Assembly: GCF_038051985.1 (NCBI RefSeq)
Contig: NZ_CP150291.1
Coordinates: 3,906,001-3,970,000 of the forward strand
From: Solibacillus sp. FSL H8-0523
GTDB taxonomy: Bacteria > Bacillota > Bacilli > Bacillales_A > Planococcaceae
DNA: 64,000 nucleotides
Direction: 5' to 3'
Shown here: piece after piece, positions 41,650-49,942 of the stretch
Layout of the letters: each line of letters starts with the position of its first letter
Position numbering within the stretch: position 1 is the stretch's first letter
Notes under the pieces: generated by a model
What the model saw: the letters and a program-made list of their open reading frames with translations, nothing else
Databases searched by the model: none
What the model was told of the DNA's origin: nothing
Translations under genes and position numbers: made by a program

Positions 41650-42852
41650 ATGACAGTAACAATTGAAAACGAAACAATCATTCATTCAGTACAACAACAG
41701 AGCGAGAAATACATCACGACGAGTAAGGCCATTCACGCCAAACCAGAAATCGGAAATGAAGAAGTATTTGCAAGCGCACAGCTTGTTGCTTTACTACAAG
41801 AAGCGGATTTTGACGTTCAAACGGCTGTTGCTGGTCATGAAACTTCTTTCTACGCACAAAAAGACAGCGGCAAACCGGGACCAACTATTGCTTATTTAGC
41901 AGAATATGATGCGCTTCCTGGTTTAGGCCATGCATGTGGACATAACATTATCGGCGTTACAAGTGTTGCAGCAGCAATCGCTTTAGCTGAGACAATCGAT
42001 ACAACGGGTGGTAAAGTCGTTGTACTTGGTACACCAGCTGAAGAAGGTGGTCCGAATGGTAGTGCGAAAGGTAGCTTTGTACGTCATGGCTATTTAAAAG
42101 ATGTAGATTTAGCCTTTATGCTACATCCATCTGGTAAAACAGGTGTTACAAACGAATCACTTGCTGTTGATCCACTTGATTTTCACTTCTACGGTAAAGC
42201 AGCGCATGCCTCTGCTTCACCTGAAAAAGGTATTAATGCACTAGATGCAGTCATTCAACTATTTAACGGAATTAACGCACTTCGTCAGCACGTATCATCC
42301 GATGTTCGAATTCACGGCATTATTACACATGGTGGTGATGCACCAAACATCGTGCCAGAATATGCATCAGCACGTTTCTACATCCGTGCAACTTCTTGGC
42401 CAAAAACAGAGGAAATATCAAACAAAATTCGTAAAATTGCAGAAGGTGCCGCGCTTACAACAGGGGCAACTGTAAAAATTGAACGCTTCCAAAACGAAGT
42501 AAAAGATCTTGTTGTGAACGAAGTAACCGACCGCATTTTAGCTGAAAAATTAAACGCACTTGGTGAAGATGTTCACCCTCGTGGGCATCGTTCTCCAGGC
42601 TCAACAGATGCTGGAAACATTAGCTATGAAGTTCCTACTTCTCACGGTTATATTAAAATTGGTCCGAACGATTTAATTGGTCATACAAACGAATTCCGTG
42701 AAGCTTCAAACTCTGAACAAGGTTATAAAGCACTCATTACTGGTGCCATTGCACTTGCGCAAACAGGTCATACATTTTTACAAAATCCTGCACTGATTGA
42801 CGAAGCAAAAGTCGCACATCAGCAACAATTAGCACTTAAAAAGAACGACTAA
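41650..42852 (+). CDS. M20 family amidohydrolase in the SAM-riboswitch operon
   Basis: 400 residues, M20D type. Metal ligands are seen in LAEYDALPGLGHACGHN, TPAEEGGPNGSAKG and the C-terminal GHTNEF, and the dimerisation domain in the middle has AAHASASPEKGINALDA. Closest described types are AbgB-like and N-acyl amino acid hydrolases. It lies 14 bases after metQ with its own SD and shares the S-box control. It may release methionine or a related amino acid from an N-acylated or peptide form taken up by MetNPQ; that is an inference from context. Confidence 0.88.
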   Translation: MTVTIENETIIHSVQQQSEKYITTSKAIHAKPEIGNEEVFASAQLVALLQEADFDVQTAVAGHETSFYAQKDSGKPGPTIAYLAEYDALPGLGHACGHNIIGVTSVAAAIALAETIDTTGGKVVVLGTPAEEGGPNGSAKGSFVRHGYLKDVDLAFMLHPSGKTGVTNESLAVDPLDFHFYGKAAHASASPEKGINALDAVIQLFNGINALRQHVSSDVRIHGIITHGGDAPNIVPEYASARFYIRATSWPKTEEISNKIRKIAEGAALTTGATVKIERFQNEVKDLVVNEVTDRILAEKLNALGEDVHPRGHRSPGSTDAGNISYEVPTSHGYIKIGPNDLIGHTNEFREASNSEQGYKALITGAIALAQTGHTFLQNPALIDEAKVAHQQQLALKKND

Positions 42853-42856
42853 AATG

Positions 42857-42890
42857 AAGCCCCAACTCTTTGCGAGCAGGGGCTTTTTTT
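42857..42890 (+). terminator. Terminator of the met operon
   Basis: AAGCCCC and GGGGCTT arms with a T7 tail, 5 bases after the M20 stop. Confidence 0.9.
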
Positions 42891-42960
42891 ACAAATTTAA
42901 ATTTTTCCACGTGAAACATTTTTCGACAACATATACCACGATATTTTTTGTGGCTTATGC

Positions 42961-42996
42961 AAAAAGGAGCCTCCGAAATAAATCGGAAACTCCTTT
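42961..42996 (-). terminator. Terminator after the second SDR gene
   Basis: On the minus strand AAAGGAGTTTCCGA pairs with TCGGAGGCTCCTTT, with U-G pairs in the middle. TTTTTGC follows. It lies 10 bases past the stop. Confidence 0.85.
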
Positions 42997-43005
42997 GAGT
43001 ATTTA

Positions 43006-43770
43006 TTAGTAAGCGCTCCAGCCAGCATCCGCTGCTAAAACAACACCGTTAATATATGATGATTCCTCGCTCGCTAAAAATAGTGCGATGTTTGCAATTT
43101 CTTCTGGCTGTGCAACGCGGTGCATAATGTCTTTCACGCCACGAGTCGCTTGACCTAACCCAAACATATCATAGCCTTCCATTGATTGCGTCATGCCTGT
43201 ATCAACCTGCGCTGGTGCGATAGCATTACAACGAATACCTTGTGGGCCGTAATGAGAGCCAACGTTTTTCGTCATACCAGCGACTGCGTGTTTTGCAGCT
43301 GTATATGTTAACCCTGCACGTCCACCTTGTAAGCCCGAAATCGATGCTAGGTTAACGATGACACCACTTTTTTGCTCTTGGAAGTATGGTAACACTTTAC
43401 GCATACCACGCATAACGCCACCTACGTTAATGTCAAATACACGGTTCCAAATGGCATCATCTACATTGTGAGCCGCTTGCATGTTATCTAATACACCAGC
43501 ACAGTTTACCAAAATATCTACTCGGCCAAAGTGTGCAACGGTTTCATCTACCATACGATTGATATCTTCTTCTACAGCTACATTTACTTTTACACCAAAT
43601 GCTTGTTTACCGTCTGCTTTAAATGCCTCTACTGTTGCATTTAATCCTTCTTCATTGAAGTCGGCGATGACAATTTTAGCACCTTCTTCGGCATATTTTG
43701 TTGCGATTGCTTTGCCGATACCACTTGCGGCACCTGTGATGATTGCGACTCTATTGTCTAAACGTCCCAT
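43006..43770 (-). CDS. Short-chain dehydrogenase/reductase (SDR), paralogue of the 14.4-kb gene
   Basis: 254 residues with TGAASGIGKA, the NCAG form of the NNAG motif, and Ser (LASISG) plus YTAAK catalytic residues. Strong resemblance to the SDR at 14424-15182 across the whole length, including the GVMRGMRK/GVMRGIRQ segment and the ADAGW ending. The two probably arose by duplication and may act on related alcohols or ketones. The ADF after the second strand favours NAD(H). AGGGAGGCGTTTCTAGT precedes the ATG. Confidence 0.9.
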   Translation of the reverse strand: MGRLDNRVAIITGAASGIGKAIATKYAEEGAKIVIADFNEEGLNATVEAFKADGKQAFGVKVNVAVEEDINRMVDETVAHFGRVDILVNCAGVLDNMQAAHNVDDAIWNRVFDINVGGVMRGMRKVLPYFQEQKSGVIVNLASISGLQGGRAGLTYTAAKHAVAGMTKNVGSHYGPQGIRCNAIAPAQVDTGMTQSMEGYDMFGLGQATRGVKDIMHRVAQPEEIANIALFLASEESSYINGVVLAADAGWSAY

Positions 43771-43840
43771 ACTAGAAACGCCTCCCTTTATAAGATAGTT
43801 TAATTGTAAACGACCCTTGGAATGTCGTCAAAACATCCCT

Positions 43841-44212
43841 CTATTTACGCCAAAATGTTGTACAATTCGCTTTATCAATGATGTTAAATTCAATGAGGCG
43901 ACCTAATAATTCATAGTTCATTTCCGCATTCCATGGAAAACGAATTAACCCCTTCGTATAGCTTAACCCAGCTTGTTCTATTTCATCCTCAAAATGTTGC
44001 ATCGTCACTTCTTCTGGTGCGAATGCTAAATGCTTTTTAGCTACACTAAAGCCTGCGATGAACGTATCATGGTCGGTAAACATTGGCTGATTCCATTTTA
44101 TTTCTTTCTTGAGTTGTGGAAAGCGTTCCGCTACCCAGTTTAGTACCCGCTCTGTACGTTCACGTGCTTCCGGATTGTCAATTGTTTCGATAAACTGTTC
44201 AAATGTTTCCAT
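43841..44212 (-). CDS. Frataxin-like iron chaperone, DUF1801 (YdhG/Fra-like)
   Basis: 123 residues from ATG 44212, with GGAGG 7 bases upstream. The pattern ERTERVLNWVAERFPQLKKEIKWNQPMFTDHDTF followed by GFSVAKKHLAFAPE is that of DUF1801 proteins, including B. subtilis YdhG (Fra), reported to act as an iron chaperone for Fe-S and heme synthesis. It is a single gene. Assignment to the Fra group is by eye and other DUF1801 roles remain possible. Confidence 0.78.
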   Translation of the reverse strand: METFEQFIETIDNPEARERTERVLNWVAERFPQLKKEIKWNQPMFTDHDTFIAGFSVAKKHLAFAPEEVTMQHFEDEIEQAGLSYTKGLIRFPWNAEMNYELLGRLIEFNIIDKANCTTFWRK

Positions 44213-44251
44213 GTCATCGCCTCCATTTTTATGACTAGCATAACGTGAAAA

Positions 44252-44280
44252 CCCCATTTTGAATATACTTCAAAATGGGG
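44252..44280 (-). terminator. Terminator of a lost gene
   Basis: CCCCATTTTGAA pairs perfectly with TTCAAAATGGGG, and TTTTCACG follows on the minus strand. It lies just after the stop of a 25-codon remnant. Confidence 0.85.
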
Positions 44281-44286
44281 TGCTTA

Positions 44287-44364
44287 TTATTTAAACCGGA
44301 TTAAATACATTGGGCGCTCTGGTCCTTCACTCGTTACAACCAACGTCCCTTCCTCTGTAAAAGC
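44287..44364 (-). pseudogene. Orphan 3' gene fragment of 25 codons
   Basis: An open stretch without a start codon, directly after an in-frame TAG, encodes a protein-like tail ending GPERPMYLIRFK and stops 7 bases before a perfect terminator. The rest of the gene is absent. The parent family is not recognised. This could also be chance coding in a 5'UTR. Confidence 0.4.
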
Positions 44365-44376
44365 CTAGCATAATTG

Positions 44377-44733
44377 CTAAGCTTTCATATGAATCAATTC
44401 AATTGCTTTATTGCTTTTTTTCAAGTGATCTAATACGTCGTTTAGTTTTGTTAGCTCATCTTTTTCGACCATAAATGCATTTTCATCGTGCTGTGCAACG
44501 TATGTGCTACTTAAATATTCTTCGTTTTCTTTTGTAATTAATCGCACATAGCCAAATGTCATGCCCGCCTCTTTATATTCCACACGTAAAATATCACGAT
44601 AATTGATCGTTTTCGTACGCGGCTTTGCTCGTTGAATAAACCAAATTTTTTCACCTGCATAATCGATTGTCATTTCTGTTTTATCCAGGTGCACTTTATA
44701 GCCACCAAACAATCTAAAGCTAAATGTATTCAT
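44377..44733 (-). CDS. Hypothetical protein with PH-like features
   Basis: 118 residues, soluble. The strand-rich N-terminal part (FSFRLFGGYKVHLDKTEMTI, then NYRDILRVEYKEAG and FGYVRLITKENEEY) is like bacterial PH domains or DUF4429 proteins. It ends in a helix (LNDVLDHLKKSNKAIELIH). I cannot give a function. It has no clear operon partner. Confidence 0.65.
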   Translation of the reverse strand: MNTFSFRLFGGYKVHLDKTEMTIDYAGEKIWFIQRAKPRTKTINYRDILRVEYKEAGMTFGYVRLITKENEEYLSSTYVAQHDENAFMVEKDELTKLNDVLDHLKKSNKAIELIHMKA

Positions 44734-44854
44734 TATAATTACTCCATTCCCAACATCATTCCCTTTATTATACGAAGTTTACGTGGGAAATTCTAATTTC
44801 TGCAATGCTTTTAGCAGGATTTTAATAAGTACTTACCAATCGCTAGGAGAAAAT

Positions 44855-45514
44855 CTACCACATCTTCCTATCCGTTACATTCGAAAAACGAATCGCTGTA
44901 TGCATCAAGGTCACGATTAATATTAATTCAAATAAGTTCGTAATGGCGTCACTACCAACATCGATTGTAACCGCGCTGCCGATTGTCATAATAATTACCC
45001 CCACAAGCATCCACCACCATTTACGCTTCCACGCTAAGAAAATAGCGGTAACGAGTAACGCTAAAACAACAATTAAAATCATCGGCGGTGGTCCTGAGAT
45101 AGCCTCTACCGAACTATAGCTCGCGACACCGTAGGATTCCTGCACACCCAGTGTTAAATCCTTTAGCTCTACCATAAATTCAATAACCCATGCTGCGACC
45201 ATCAGAACAATAAACGCAGCACCTACCCACGTTTTTTTAGCAAAACCAATGTTTGCTTCACGCAAAACAAAATACGAAAATAAGATTAATGTTGGTGTAA
45301 AAACCCCGTGTAGCCAAAAGCGAGCAGCACTTAACGTCTCCAATAACTCGCCTTCTCCGATAACATGTCCAAGAGCTAAAATCCCGTTATCATAAATGAG
45401 CGCGAGCACGACTAAAAATAGTACCGCCGAAGCCGTCTTTTTGTGTTTAACAATCCCCCAAATAAATACCGCCAAATAGGCAATTGCAAACAACCCAAAA
45501 ATATATGGATCCAT
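44855..45514 (-). CDS. Hypothetical polytopic membrane protein
   Basis: 219 residues with about six hydrophobic helices. Conserved-looking features are LALGHVIGEGELLETLSAARFWLHGVFTP, with His residues inside helices, and a late THMHTAIRFSN-type ending (LMHTAIRF). No family is recognised with confidence. Helix-embedded His and Glu could bind a cofactor or metal. Its start ATG faces the divergent FAD oxidoreductase gene about 125 bases away. Confidence 0.65.
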   Translation of the reverse strand: MDPYIFGLFAIAYLAVFIWGIVKHKKTASAVLFLVVLALIYDNGILALGHVIGEGELLETLSAARFWLHGVFTPTLILFSYFVLREANIGFAKKTWVGAAFIVLMVAAWVIEFMVELKDLTLGVQESYGVASYSSVEAISGPPPMILIVVLALLVTAIFLAWKRKWWWMLVGVIIMTIGSAVTIDVGSDAITNLFELILIVTLMHTAIRFSNVTDRKMW

Positions 45515-45640
45515 TTTAATCCCCCCATTTTTCCTTTTTCTTTCTATCCCTTACCCGCTTTCATTCATAATCAAAATTTACCCGATTAACTATTCACAAA
45601 AACGGGAAATGTTTACCAACATAACAAAGGGGGATTTTTT

Positions 45641-46852
45641 ATGGACTTACACAACGGACTGCTCTATTGGCCTACGACGCTTGTAAAACCAACTCATACG
45701 AACCTACACATAAAAGCCCACTATGATGTAATCATCATCGGCGCTGGTATGAGTGGATTGCTGACAGCAAAAGCGCTCGTTGATGAAGGACTCAACGTCG
45801 CGATTTTAGAGCGAAACGAAATCGCCTCAGGCAGCACTTCTGCCAATACAGGGTTACTGCAATATTCCAATGACATTATGCTACACGAATTAGCGAAGCA
45901 GATTGGCGAACAAGATGCGGTACGATTTTATAAACTATGCTACGAGGCACTTGATCAATTAGAAGCAATTTCACTGAGTTTACCGGACAACGCTAATTTT
46001 ATTCGTCGTCCAAGCATTTGCTTTGCTAGTAAAAAAGGGGATGTCAAAATGCTTGAGAAGGAATTTGAAATGCTCAATCAGCATGGTTTCCCGGTAGAAT
46101 TTTGGAACGACATTATCGTAAGAAATCGGTTGCCGTTTCAAGCACCTGCTGCCTTGTACACGATGAATGATGCAGAAATTAACCCCTTTAAGTTTGTCGT
46201 CTATTTAGCAGAGCAGTTAAAAACGCGAGGTGTTCACATTTTTGAAAACACATTTGGGAATATTATTGAGGATGAAAGTACACATATTACGATTAAAACG
46301 ATGCACGGGGACTTCAATACCTCTCGCATTGTTTACACAACAGGCTATAATCGACTGCCTCATGGTAGCTTGACAGGTGCAGATATTAATCGTTCCTATG
46401 CCATTGTGACCGAGCAAAATCCGCGCTTTGAAGGCTGGTATGAACAAGCCCTCATTTGGGAAACCGCACGCCCGTATTTGTATTTGCGGAGAACTTCTGA
46501 CAACCGCGTCATTATTGGCCGACTGGATGAAAAAAAAGCGAAGCCTACAAAAGGACAAGAAAAAATTGAGGCAATGGCAGAGAAATTACTCGATGAATTG
46601 CATAGGCTGTTCCCAAGCGAAGCATTCCAAGCACCTTACAAATACAGTGCATCATTCGGTGAATCACTTGATAACTTGCCTTTCATCGGACAGCATCCCG
46701 ATGAAAAAAATCATTATTATTTACTAGGCTTTGGAGGGAATGGGACGGTTTATAGTTTACTTGGTGCTAGTATTTTAGCCGATTTAATCATGGGCCGGAA
46801 AAATGACGATGCCCGACTTGTCACACTTGACCGGAAATATGGATTAACATGA
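45641..46852 (+). CDS. FAD-dependent oxidoreductase (DAO family)
   Basis: 403 residues. The N-terminus ends in the FAD Rossmann motif VIIIGAGMSGLLTAKAL, the conserved GSTSANTGLLQYSND segment follows, and the C-terminal part has GFGGNGTVYSLLGAS. DAO proteins oxidise amines or amino acids. The short N-terminal part with YWPTT is like gamma-glutamylputrescine oxidase relatives, but the substrate is unknown. AAAGGGGGATTTTTT precedes the ATG. Monocistronic. Confidence 0.88.
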   Translation: MDLHNGLLYWPTTLVKPTHTNLHIKAHYDVIIIGAGMSGLLTAKALVDEGLNVAILERNEIASGSTSANTGLLQYSNDIMLHELAKQIGEQDAVRFYKLCYEALDQLEAISLSLPDNANFIRRPSICFASKKGDVKMLEKEFEMLNQHGFPVEFWNDIIVRNRLPFQAPAALYTMNDAEINPFKFVVYLAEQLKTRGVHIFENTFGNIIEDESTHITIKTMHGDFNTSRIVYTTGYNRLPHGSLTGADINRSYAIVTEQNPRFEGWYEQALIWETARPYLYLRRTSDNRVIIGRLDEKKAKPTKGQEKIEAMAEKLLDELHRLFPSEAFQAPYKYSASFGESLDNLPFIGQHPDEKNHYYLLGFGGNGTVYSLLGASILADLIMGRKNDDARLVTLDRKYGLT

Positions 46853-46853
46853 T

Positions 46854-46890
46854 AAAACGGATGTGTGAGCAAACCCACACATCCGTTTTT
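46854..46890. terminator. Bidirectional terminator between convergent genes
   Basis: AAAACGGATGTGTG pairs with CACACATCCGTTTT, with T and A runs on the flanks. It overlaps the stop of the DUF1648 gene. Confidence 0.9.
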
Positions 46891-47347
46891 ACGCTGTTTT
46901 TAATTTATTATTTTTCACGAGATACCACACAATCGTGACGGTCATCATCAAGGCAAAAATCACAAACTCCCAAACCCCTAAGTTAATAGCATAGCCAATC
47001 GCTGTGAATACTTCTTTTAACGTTAACAGCGACATAAATAATAGCACTTCATTGCGAATCATATACATCAGCACCACGCTATTTTTGAGCTGCTCTTTAT
47101 TTAGCGGCTCACCACCATTGGGCATATTTATAAACTCCGGGAATTTCTCTACCTGTCCCAATAACAACCAAAGCCCAAAACCTAGTAGTGGTATAAAGAA
47201 AATGAACCACTTATTCGCCCAAGCATCGGCCTCTCCCATGATGTTGTAGTGACTCGGTACTTCACTTGGTAAGTTCGGGAACTGAATGGCAGTAAAGACA
47301 ATTGTGAAAAGAAATACTGCGAGTGTGAATTTGTTAAATAGTTTCAT
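46889..47347 (-). CDS. DUF1648 membrane protein
   Basis: 152 residues with four membrane helices. The N-terminal helix followed by LPSEVPSHYNIMGEADAWANKW is the DUF1648 signature found in SdpI-like and other small membrane proteins. The gene lies 16 bases from the stop-facing end of the M23 gene upstream, so it may be co-transcribed with it. Function unknown. Confidence 0.82.
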   Translation of the reverse strand: MKLFNKFTLAVFLFTIVFTAIQFPNLPSEVPSHYNIMGEADAWANKWFIFFIPLLGFGLWLLLGQVEKFPEFINMPNGGEPLNKEQLKNSVVLMYMIRNEVLLFMSLLTLKEVFTAIGYAINLGVWEFVIFALMMTVTIVWYLVKNNKLKTA

Positions 47348-47363
47348 ATGTAGGCCGGCTCCT

Positions 47364-48344
47364 CTACTTTAAAAATTGCCAAACTGCACGTGGAATTAAC
47401 GTTAACATTTCCACAAATGTAACGTAGAAATCGACTTTATCCGTCTTTTCTTCAAATGATTTTTTCGGTTTTGGCTTCGTTTCGCTCGTCACTGTGTCTC
47501 CTTGCAGTGGCTCTCCGTTATCATCGAATCGAATTCGTAGTGACTTACATTGCGTGAGACTTGGTGCATCCATCACTTGAAAATGTAAATGTGGCTCTGA
47601 GGAATTACCAGAATTCCCGCAGCACCCTATGATGTCTCCTGTTTTCACAGGCTGTCCAACACATACTGTAATCGAATTCGGAATTAAATGGGCAAGTAAG
47701 CTATATTCCTTGTTTGCATGCTCTATGATGACATAGTTACCCGCGGGATTTTGTTCATCCATTTGACTAGGGATATTATCAATAATCGTGTCTACTACTT
47801 CGATTACTTTGCCATCTAGTGGTGCAACAATTTCTTCGTTGTAAGCAAAATAGTTCTCATTGTGCTCGGGTGCATGAAGATACGTACAGCCATCTTGAAC
47901 TTTTACAAAATCATACGCAAAACACTGCGATTCGTAAGCGTAATGATAGTTAATCAGCTCATTCGTGCCTCCCCAAAACACAAACCATTCCCCTTTAAAT
48001 GGGTAATAATAGCTATTTTTCGTATAACGCTGATTAGCCTTTTTATCCGTTGTAAATGGTGTTAAAAATAAGCTTTCGATTTCGTTTGCCTTATTGAATG
48101 CAACAACAATTGCTTTCGTTTTTTTAGGATCTAACCAAATCTTTTGTCTCGCATGAGGCATATTGGCATCGTACTCTAACTGAAATTGTGCTACCCCCTC
48201 GACAAATGGAATCGCTAATTCAATAAACTGCTCATAGGTAACATAGTGTTGAAATTCAGCAGTCGTCGCTTGATAGACTTCCTCAAATTGCTGTGCTAAA
48301 AATAACTGTCCAATTTTGTCCTGTAAATTCGCCGCACGTTCCAT
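47364..48344 (-). CDS. M23 family metallopeptidase
   Basis: 326 residues. The C-terminal half is an LytM/M23 domain: AYDF near residue 145 supplies part of the metal site, then GKVIEVVDT, YVIIEHANKEYSLLAHL, GDIIGCCGNSGNSSEPHLHFQV with the catalytic HxH. The N-terminal half (DUF3887-like helices, QLFLAQQFEEVYQATT) is separate. No signal peptide is visible, which is unusual for a wall hydrolase. GGAGGGGTTAC precedes the ATG. It may act in the cytoplasm or be exported by another route. Confidence 0.85.
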   Translation of the reverse strand: MERAANLQDKIGQLFLAQQFEEVYQATTAEFQHYVTYEQFIELAIPFVEGVAQFQLEYDANMPHARQKIWLDPKKTKAIVVAFNKANEIESLFLTPFTTDKKANQRYTKNSYYYPFKGEWFVFWGGTNELINYHYAYESQCFAYDFVKVQDGCTYLHAPEHNENYFAYNEEIVAPLDGKVIEVVDTIIDNIPSQMDEQNPAGNYVIIEHANKEYSLLAHLIPNSITVCVGQPVKTGDIIGCCGNSGNSSEPHLHFQVMDAPSLTQCKSLRIRFDDNGEPLQGDTVTSETKPKPKKSFEEKTDKVDFYVTFVEMLTLIPRAVWQFLK

Positions 48345-48429
48345 GTAACCCCTCCGAATACAAAGAATTTTCTAACTAATTTACGTGTAAAGCTTGAAAA
48401 AGTTTCACCTAACCACTATTCAATTTGAA

Positions 48430-48466
48430 ATAAAGAAAAATCCGCGCTCCCAAACTGACGCGGATT
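48430..48466 (-). terminator. Terminator of the NUDIX-DUF2441 unit
   Basis: AATCCGCG and CGCGGATT stem, with TTTTTCTTTATTTC following on the minus strand. Confidence 0.88.
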
Positions 48467-48479
48467 ACTTTTAACAACA

Positions 48480-48869
48480 TTAAATTAGGTAGCTTTTTAA
48501 AGCCGTTACCACTTCATGTGGGATTACTGTTTTACCGTCTAGTTCACTTATTGGTAACCAAAGTGGCAAATATGTACCTCCATTAGATTCTAGAAATTCC
48601 TCCGCCTGCCCCGTTCCAAACTGTCCACCAATAATTTTTGCGAAAAAATAATATTGTGTACCATTGAATGGCACGGTCGTTAATAGCTCGCCAACCTCCA
48701 CCTCAACACCCAGTTCCTCGAATGCCTCACGCTTGGCACATTGTTCAATCGTCTCCCCAATCTCCTGCTTGCCACCGGGAAATACATAATACACACGTCC
48801 TTTCTTTTCACGCCTAATACATGCGACCTTGCCTTGTTCTATCAGTACAACCGCGCCACGATCTGTCAC
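48480..48869 (-). CDS. NUDIX hydrolase
   Basis: 129 residues from GTG 48869, with GAGGTG about 9 bases ahead. The Nudix box reads GGKQEIGETIEQCAKREAFEELGVE, complete for GX5EX7REUXEEXGU. It would hydrolyse a nucleoside diphosphate derivative, substrate unknown. It starts 15 bases after the stop of the DUF2441 gene, so the genes from 49719 down to here form one operon. Confidence 0.88.
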   Translation of the reverse strand: MTDRGAVVLIEQGKVACIRREKKGRVYYVFPGGKQEIGETIEQCAKREAFEELGVEVEVGELLTTVPFNGTQYYFFAKIIGGQFGTGQAEEFLESNGGTYLPLWLPISELDGKTVIPHEVVTALKSYLI

Positions 48870-48884
48870 TCGCTACTTCACCTC

Positions 48885-49475
48885 TTATTCAAATTCTTCG
48901 ATGATTTCTACCACCTCTATTGTACCGTCTACTAGCATTTCTGCTAAATCAGCATTATCGTGATTTAGCCAATAGTTGCGTGCCTGCTCTATTTTCTTTG
49001 CGAAAGATGTTCCGTCTTCTTTTGGCAATTGTTCACCGTCACCTTCAAAATAGTTGCCATCCACTCTTAATTTAACAATTTGCAGGATTTTGCGATTGTA
49101 GGATTCAAATAGCTTCTTCCATTTCAATAAATCTTCATAGCTTTTCGTTACATATAAACAGGCTAATCGCGAGGGATAATGTGGAAATTCTTGTAGTCGC
49201 ACCATTTCTACAATCATCTCTCGGATGCCGCGCACACTACTTCCCATGTAGCTTAATACTACCTCTGCATCTTCCTTTGATAGTTGTAAGCCCGTTTCAG
49301 AATGGCCATTCCGTAAAATCTGAAACGCATCTTCACCTTGTATATTGCGCTGCTCCTTTTCAAAAAAGAAGCGGTACAATGTATTTTTTTCATGTTGACC
49401 AAAATAAAGAATTTGACCAAGCTGCATTTTATTACGTGTTACCAAGTGATATACATATTGTTCCTGATCATTCAT
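48885..49475 (-). CDS. DUF2441 family protein
   Basis: 196 residues, soluble. The N-terminus ([20 protein letters not shown]) and the later [23 protein letters not shown] pattern match DUF2441, a family of unknown role in Bacillales. Middle gene of a three-gene unit with a small ORF upstream and a NUDIX hydrolase downstream. Function unknown. Confidence 0.8.
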   Translation of the reverse strand: MNDQEQYVYHLVTRNKMQLGQILYFGQHEKNTLYRFFFEKEQRNIQGEDAFQILRNGHSETGLQLSKEDAEVVLSYMGSSVRGIREMIVEMVRLQEFPHYPSRLACLYVTKSYEDLLKWKKLFESYNRKILQIVKLRVDGNYFEGDGEQLPKEDGTSFAKKIEQARNYWLNHDNADLAEMLVDGTIEVVEIIEEFE

Positions 49476-49485
49476 AGCCGTACCT

Positions 49486-49719
49486 CTACTTCCATTTCAA
49501 TTCATATTCATGTAAATACAGACCTTCATAGCGCACCGTAAATCTATTTTGAAGCAGTTCCATCGGTGGCTGATAGAGCGAAAATGTAAAATCAGAATTC
49601 GGACCGTCCCCTGTTTGTCCGATTTGTAATAACTGATTATTTACGGTCCTTGCCTCAAATTCATTAAATCTAGAAGTCCTTGTAATCGAACCGCCCGGAT
49701 GAAAAAGACCGTTATACAA
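49486..49719 (-). CDS. Small hypothetical protein, possibly frameshifted at its 5' end
   Basis: 77 codons from TTG 49719, with GAGGG 7 bases upstream. The peptide has [21 protein letters not shown] and ends [11 protein letters not shown] better placed ATG (minus strand, near 49745, after AAGGAGTGTGTAA) opens a frame that closes after 10 codons. A single-base loss in the T5 run at about 49720-49725 would join it to this ORF. The true start is therefore uncertain. It ends 10 bases before the DUF2441 start. Confidence 0.55.
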   Translation of the reverse strand: MYNGLFHPGGSITRTSRFNEFEARTVNNQLLQIGQTGDGPNSDFTFSLYQPPMELLQNRFTVRYEGLYLHEYELKWK

Positions 49720-49813
49720 AAATTCGCCCTCTACGTCGACTCATTTACACACTCCTTTTTATCAGAAGCAAACAATAAATTCCCATTTATTTATATTTTA
49801 CTCAATTTTCTGA

Positions 49814-49835
49814 TAAAATGATACTAACCTATAAT
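49814..49835 (+). promoter_or_regulatory. Candidate -10 elements for the GNAT leader transcript
   Basis: TATAAT at 49830-49835, but it would place the transcript start inside the leader SD. An upstream extended element, TGA followed by TAAAAT (49811-49819), would leave the SD intact. No convincing -35 for either. Confidence 0.4.
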
Positions 49836-49851
49836 GAAAGGATTGATATCT

Positions 49852-49884
49852 ATGAATTACACAGTAAAGGTGATTGAAAAGTAG
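49852..49884 (+). CDS. 10-codon leader peptide of the GNAT gene
   Basis: ATG 49852 opens MNYTVKVIEK and stops at TAG 49882. AAAGGA lies about 9 bases upstream. The last codons (49872-49881) form the first arm of a hairpin system whose third arm carries the SD of the acetyltransferase. Size and place match leader peptides of inducible erm and cat genes. Expression is unproven. Confidence 0.65.
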   Translation: MNYTVKVIEK

Positions 49885-49932
49885 ACACGGAGCTCTTTTC
49901 AATCCTTCAGACAAAATTACATTGAAAAGAGG
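49872..49932 (+). promoter_or_regulatory. Translational attenuator with alternative hairpins
   Basis: Segment A GATTGAAAAG (49872-49881) pairs with segment B CTTTTCAATC (49895-49904). Segment B as CTCTTTTCAAT (49893-49903) pairs equally with segment C ATTGAAAAGAG (49921-49931), which contains the SD (AGAGG) of the GNAT gene. A and C share ATTGAAAAG, so A:B and B:C exclude each other. A ribosome on the leader ORF would decide which forms. Confidence 0.75.
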
Positions 49933-49942
49933 AACAACATTT

